Below the pieces are notes generated by a model that was not told where the DNA came from, ran no database searches, and was given only the letters and a program-made list of their open reading frames with translations. From contig JAUVBI010000124.1 of NCBI GenBank assembly GCA_030591305.1, forward strand, positions 1 through 8,735: a stretch of 8,735 bases of DNA, written 5' to 3'. The stretch's first letter is position 1; the number at the start of each line of letters is the position of its first letter. Source of the stretch: Pseudomonadota bacterium (GTDB lineage: Bacteria; Pseudomonadota; Gammaproteobacteria; Pseudomonadales; Halieaceae). Of the stretch, positions 5,302 through 8,735 are shown in pieces. The translations under genes were made by a program, and so were the position numbers.

Positions 5302-6465
5302 ATGGAAGACAAAGGATTAAATCAACGAGCCCTTTCCGCGGTATACACCATAGTCATGACAGTACCCAATCTGTCTCCTTTTATAATAGTAGCCATTATG
5401 GGAAGCCTGGGCCTTGATGAAACAAGCGCTGGAATTTTTCTGACATTGGAAATAGCCGCTTTATCAATTACACCGATACTACTTAGCCCGATCGCACCAC
5501 ACTTTAGCTTAAAACAAATACTTATCACCGGTTTAACCATCTGTCTCGTGGGAAATTTTCTATCGATGTTTTTTGAAAGTATTCCCATTCTAGGAACACT
5601 CAGGCTATGCACAGGTATTGGCGCAGGCTTACTACTGCTAGGTGTAAACAAAGGCATTTCTGCCGAAAAAGACCCAGTTAAGCTATTTGGAATAGTTAAT
5701 ACAACCGCACTGATCACCGCTTTTATTTTATTCTTTTTCCTGCCAACACTGGTAGACAAGTATGGATTGGTAGGAACTTATGGGCTCCTGACACTTTTAG
5801 CCGCCATCGCTCTACCATTGATAATGGTAATGCCACAAATCGCAAAGGTAGCGAGTACAAATACACAAGTAAGCCCGATCAATTTATCACTAACAAAAAT
5901 ACTGATGCTTACAACAGCGCTGGTTATCATCGCAGCTGCGTATATGACAATTTATGTGTTTGCTGAACCAATTGGCGTTGCAAGTGGTTACAGCAGGAGT
6001 GAAATGGGCGTACTTCTGGCACTCGTTCAAATAGCCGCGATCTCTGGAGCATCTGCCGCCACTTGGGTCGGACTACGCTGGGGAGCATTTAGGCCACTAC
6101 TATTTTCGTTGCTTGGAGTCGCCATTACCGCCTTGCTGTGCACCGTTACTCAATCAACCACCACTTTTACCATCGGGTTCTTTTTACTCAACTTTTTCTT
6201 CCTATTTTCGCTTCCCTACCAGCTTGGCTTGGGCGCACAAATTGACCACACCGGTAGGCTTTCCTCTGTGTGTAGTGGAATATTTTATCTCGGAATAGCA
6301 ATATCACCCTTTATGGGCGGATATTTGATCAGCCAACACGGACAAGCTAGCCTTGGCTACATAAATTGTATTGCGATAGCTGTAGGTCTGACTTTCTTCT
6401 GGATTATTACAAGAACTATGAATAGCCCGGTAATATTGGCTCAAGAGAAATCAAACTGCGCCTGA
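5302..6465 (+). CDS. MFS transporter (12-TM, possible aromatic-acid or efflux carrier)
   Basis: This 387-residue, very hydrophobic protein has about twelve predicted membrane helices in two halves, separated by a polar loop at about 180-198. This is the size of a drug/proton-antiporter-like major facilitator. Helix 1 spans about 11-34 and the last about 353-370; a short charged loop (SAEKDPVKLFG, 120-130) follows helix 4. ATG 5302 is well supported by TAAGG 9 bases upstream. Sampled lines total about 41 % G+C against about 52 % in the ligase gene, with many A/T-ending codons, suggesting a different history from its neighbours. It is co-directional with the 4HBT thioesterase (114-base gap) and convergent with the aryl-CoA ligase. 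Uptake of an aromatic acid is attractive by context only; the substrate and direction of transport are unknown. Confidence 0.85.
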   Translation: MEDKGLNQRALSAVYTIVMTVPNLSPFIIVAIMGSLGLDETSAGIFLTLEIAALSITPILLSPIAPHFSLKQILITGLTICLVGNFLSMFFESIPILGTLRLCTGIGAGLLLLGVNKGISAEKDPVKLFGIVNTTALITAFILFFFLPTLVDKYGLVGTYGLLTLLAAIALPLIMVMPQIAKVASTNTQVSPINLSLTKILMLTTALVIIAAAYMTIYVFAEPIGVASGYSRSEMGVLLALVQIAAISGASAATWVGLRWGAFRPLLFSLLGVAITALLCTVTQSTTTFTIGFFLLNFFFLFSLPYQLGLGAQIDHTGRLSSVCSGIFYLGIAISPFMGGYLISQHGQASLGYINCIAIAVGLTFFWIITRTMNSPVILAQEKSNCA

Positions 6466-6534
6466 GCTAAAGTGGATAACAACATTACACTGGCAACCGG
6501 GCTCAGCTATTGGGGCACTAGCTCCGAAGTTTGA
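6466..6534 (+). pseudogene. Decayed fragment of a 4HBT thioesterase (paralogue of 4738-5187)
   Basis: Directly after the MFS stop, in the same frame, 20 codons (6466-6525) read AKVDNNITLA-TGLSYWGTSS. They align without gaps to residues 71-90 of the intact thioesterase, AKVGDIITLA-TSVSRWGTSS. By hand count 14 of 20 residues and 46 of 60 bases are identical. After two further codons the frame ends in TGA (6532-6534). No start, no catalytic N-terminal block and no C-terminal part are present, so it cannot be a working enzyme. Its 3' end overlaps the last codons of the convergent ligase gene. It is most simply the relic of a second thioesterase gene. Confidence 0.8.
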
Positions 6535-8098
6535 AGCGCTGTATTTTCCCCGTGGCCGTTTTCGGTAAGTCATCGACAAAATAGAACCAGCGCGGATACT
6601 TGTAGTGCGCCATGCTGTTTTTACAGTATTCGCGCAACTCGCTCTCTAAACTGGCGCCGCTGCCCTGCTTATCGGCCAGAACAATATAAGCGGCCGGTTT
6701 AATCAACGTGGCATCATCTTCCTGCCCAACCACTGCCACTTCCAGTACGGCCGGATGCTCAATGAGTCGCGCTTCAATCTCTATCGGTGATACCCAGATA
6801 CCGCCCACTTTAAGCATGTCATCATCGCGACCACAATAATGGTAATAACCCTCTTCGTCCTCGAAATAGGTGTCACCCGTTTTAAGCCAGCCACGCACCA
6901 TGGTCTCAGCCGTTTTCTCGGGACGATTCCAGTAGCAGCGCGCAGTAGAGTCTCCACGAATGAGTAGCTGCCCCGTTGTGTTGGGTAAAACTTCAGAACC
7001 GCTGTCATCAATGATTTTTGCCTTATAACCGCCAATGGGCTTGCCACTACTGCCGGGCCGGGCATCATCCAGCATGTTGCAAATAAACATGTGAAGGGTC
7101 TCAGTGGAGCCTATGCCCTCAATGATGGTGAGACCTGTTTGCCTGTGCCAGCGATGGAAAATATCGGCGGGCAGCGCCTCACCTGCCGACACACAAAAAC
7201 GCAGGGAAAAAAAATTGGGGCGTTTCGACTCCAGTGCCTGCAATTGAACGGCGTAGAGTGAAGGCACGCCATAATAGACCGTTGGTTTAAACTGCTCTAT
7301 TGTTGCAAATGTCGAGTCTGGCGTGGGGCTACCATTGTAAAGTATGGCACTGCCTCCCACCCACAGAGGAAAGAGCATCCCATTACCCAGGCCATAGGCA
7401 AAAAACAGTTTCGAGGCAGAGAAACACCGGTCATCTTCACCGATACCCAGTGTTTCAACACCGCAGCGCTGACTTACCACAAGCAGATCTCGATGCCGGT
7501 GAATAGCCCCCTTGGGCCTTCCCGTGGAGCCTGATGTATACAGCCAAAAGCAGTCATCATCCGCACTGCTATCCACCGGCAGTAGGCTGGAGGAGGCATT
7601 TTCTATCTGTTCTAGCAGGCAGTTTTCCCGACCCTCCACGCACAAAACCCTGGTCGGCGGTATATCCATCTGTTCCACCGCACACTCTACTTCTACGGCG
7701 TACTGCGAGGAATAAATCAGTGCCGAGGCGTATGAGTCTGCCAGCATAAAAGCAAAGTCTTTTGCTCGCAGCAGTGTATTAAGCGGCACCGGGATAATGC
7801 CCACCTTTATGGCGCCCCAGAAGCAATAGAAAAATTCCGGGCAATCCTCGACAACCATGGCCAGTCGCTCACCCGGAACAATGCCCATGTCAATCAGTGC
7901 ATTGCCGCAACGATTAACCTGTTCCGCCAGCTGGGCATAGGTAATTTGTGCGCCGTCGCTGGCATAGATTGCCACCTTGTCGCCGCGACCTTCGCACAGG
8001 TGGCGATCGACAAAGGGAACAACAGCATTGAAATTAGAACTGAAACTGATCAGAGACGGTACATGACGATCATCGACAGTTACATGATGATCTTTCAT
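6518..8098 (-). CDS. Aryl-CoA ligase, benzoate/4-hydroxybenzoate-CoA ligase family
   Basis: This ATP-dependent, AMP-forming enzyme activates an aromatic acid to its CoA thioester in the cytosol. The 526 residues match the benzoate-CoA ligase family in length and order: N-terminal FNAVVPFVDRHL, nucleotide loop YTSGSTGRPKG (187-197), KLFFAYGLGNGMLFPL (230-245, characteristic of this family), GSTE (330-333), TGD (407-409), hinge GRDDDMLKVGG (423-433), and C-terminal PKTATGKIQR (512-521) with the catalytic lysine K518. ATG 8098 follows the stop of the reductase gene after 5 bases, so the two are almost certainly one operon transcribed from outside the window. Adjacency to 4-hydroxybenzoyl-CoA reductase favours 4-hydroxybenzoate as substrate, with benzoate or 3-hydroxybenzoate as alternatives. 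The 3' end overlaps a thioesterase remnant on the other strand. Confidence 0.92.
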   Translation of the reverse strand: MKDHHVTVDDRHVPSLISFSSNFNAVVPFVDRHLCEGRGDKVAIYASDGAQITYAQLAEQVNRCGNALIDMGIVPGERLAMVVEDCPEFFYCFWGAIKVGIIPVPLNTLLRAKDFAFMLADSYASALIYSSQYAVEVECAVEQMDIPPTRVLCVEGRENCLLEQIENASSSLLPVDSSADDDCFWLYTSGSTGRPKGAIHRHRDLLVVSQRCGVETLGIGEDDRCFSASKLFFAYGLGNGMLFPLWVGGSAILYNGSPTPDSTFATIEQFKPTVYYGVPSLYAVQLQALESKRPNFFSLRFCVSAGEALPADIFHRWHRQTGLTIIEGIGSTETLHMFICNMLDDARPGSSGKPIGGYKAKIIDDSGSEVLPNTTGQLLIRGDSTARCYWNRPEKTAETMVRGWLKTGDTYFEDEEGYYHYCGRDDDMLKVGGIWVSPIEIEARLIEHPAVLEVAVVGQEDDATLIKPAAYIVLADKQGSGASLESELREYCKNSMAHYKYPRWFYFVDDLPKTATGKIQRFKLRS

Positions 8099-8103
8099 CG
8101 GCT

Positions 8104-8735
8104 CTATTCCAGGCCCAGTAAATCGCTAAGCAGGCGACGCACAACATTAACGACCACCTTGCTGCGATAGGGGCCCGGTGTAAACGTACTGCGCATTGGT
8201 TTAGTCTGACTGCGCACCAGTTTTTCCAGCGTTTTCATGGCGGACTCATCCACCGCCTTACCCACCAGACCTTGCAAGCCCTCCAGGGCAAGTGGTCGCG
8301 GGTTGGTGCCGGTTATTGCAATGCGAATATCTTCCAGATGACTGGCACTTCCACGAACGGCCATGGCAACACCCACCAGTGGAAAATCGATACCACCGCG
8401 CACCCGTACTTTTCGATAGGCGCTGCGATAGCCTTCCAGCTTCTGCAGCGTTACCGACGCCAGTAGTTCACCCGGTGCCAATACAAGGTGCCTGGCACCG
8501 TCCTCGCGAAACAGGTCCTTCAGGGCAATACTGCGACGCCCACCGCTGGACACCAGCTCTACCTGAGCTTCGTGCAGCAGCATCGCAGGAGCCATATCTC
8601 CGCTGTATGCGGCCATACACAGCTCACTGTTATTGGCCACGTGACAGATATCACCCCGGTATTTGAGGCAGTAGCCATTGGCACTGCGCCACCATTCACT
8701 TTGATTGTAATACTGACAGCGTGTGTCGAGGCACA
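8104..8735 (-). CDS. hcrB: 4-hydroxybenzoyl-CoA reductase beta subunit (FAD, [4Fe-4S]), 5' end missing
   Basis: This is the C-terminal 210 residues of the FAD subunit of a xanthine-oxidase-family molybdenum enzyme; the gene continues beyond the right edge. 4-Hydroxybenzoyl-CoA reductase removes the para-hydroxyl group with low-potential ferredoxin electrons, giving benzoyl-CoA. The diagnostic part is a loop present in HcrB but not in ordinary FAD subunits, which binds an extra [4Fe-4S] cluster. Cysteines at fragment positions 6, 22, 30 and 39 have spacings of 16, 8 and 9, equal to Cys122, 138, 146 and 155 of Thauera HcrB as I recall it. Surrounding words NQSEWWRS, NGYCLKY and GVAMAV also fit, as does FPLVGVA in the C-terminal flavoprotein domain. 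The GTG at 8640 is an internal valine codon, not a start. The ligase gene follows after 5 bases. The alpha (Mo) and gamma (2Fe-2S) subunits are expected outside the window. Confidence 0.88.
   Translation of the reverse strand, partial: CLDTRCQYYNQSEWWRSANGYCLKYRGDICHVANNSELCMAAYSGDMAPAMLLHEAQVELVSSGGRRSIALKDLFREDGARHLVLAPGELLASVTLQKLEGYRSAYRKVRVRGGIDFPLVGVAMAVRGSASHLEDIRIAITGTNPRPLALEGLQGLVGKAVDESAMKTLEKLVRSQTKPMRSTFTPGPYRSKVVVNVVRRLLSDLLGLE

Noticed and set aside
6462..6506. CTGAGC/GCTCAG inverted repeat as a terminator between MFS and ligase
   Set aside because: Only 6 bp with a 33-base loop and no T-run on either strand.
8638..8640. GTG as start of a complete 178-residue flavoprotein gene
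   Set aside because: The same frame continues upstream to the window edge with residues clearly homologous to HcrB, including three of the four cluster cysteines; the gene is truncated by the window.

Overview
The window looks like chromosomal DNA from a gammaproteobacterium, possibly marine or environmental. The evidence is a QueD very close to the enteric protein, a DUF3301 protein, and tRNA-Asp and tRNA-Val genes that resemble those of E. coli. Hand counts in sample lines give roughly 52 % G+C in the ligase gene. No species can be named from the sequence alone.

Layout. At the left edge a minus-strand tRNA unit (tRNA-Val(UAC), then tRNA-Asp(GUC)) has a near-consensus promoter with a G+C-rich discriminator. 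It diverges from queD (queuosine/preQ0 synthesis). A 581-base gene-free stretch follows (745-1325). It holds three exact DnaA boxes (TTATNCACA), a fourth inverted near-match forming a palindrome, and an 80-base segment with only 17 G/C. This is the most unusual non-coding part of the window. Next comes a complete GMC-family flavin alcohol dehydrogenase with a TTG start.

The middle part is a divergent unit. A PaaI-type hotdog thioesterase and a small DUF3301 membrane protein lie on the minus strand, and a TetR-family regulator lies on the plus strand. An inverted repeat overlapping a possible promoter sits between them. A 4-hydroxybenzoyl-CoA-type thioesterase follows on the plus strand behind an extended -10 promoter. 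After it comes an A+T-richer MFS transporter. Directly behind the MFS stop is a 20-codon decayed copy of the middle of that same thioesterase, running into the 3' end of the convergent ligase gene. This suggests a thioesterase duplication broken by arrival of the transporter.

The right part is a tight minus-strand operon entering from outside the window: the FAD/[4Fe-4S] beta subunit of 4-hydroxybenzoyl-CoA reductase (5' end missing), then an aryl-CoA ligase of the benzoate/4-hydroxybenzoate-CoA ligase family. With the thioesterase and the MFS carrier, this forms a plausible module for uptake of an aromatic acid, its CoA activation, reductive removal of a para-hydroxyl group and release of dead-end thioesters. 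Substrate identity is inferred from family resemblance. No entirely new multi-gene system is evident; the best leads are the DnaA-box region, the thioesterase remnant and the reductase/ligase operon.
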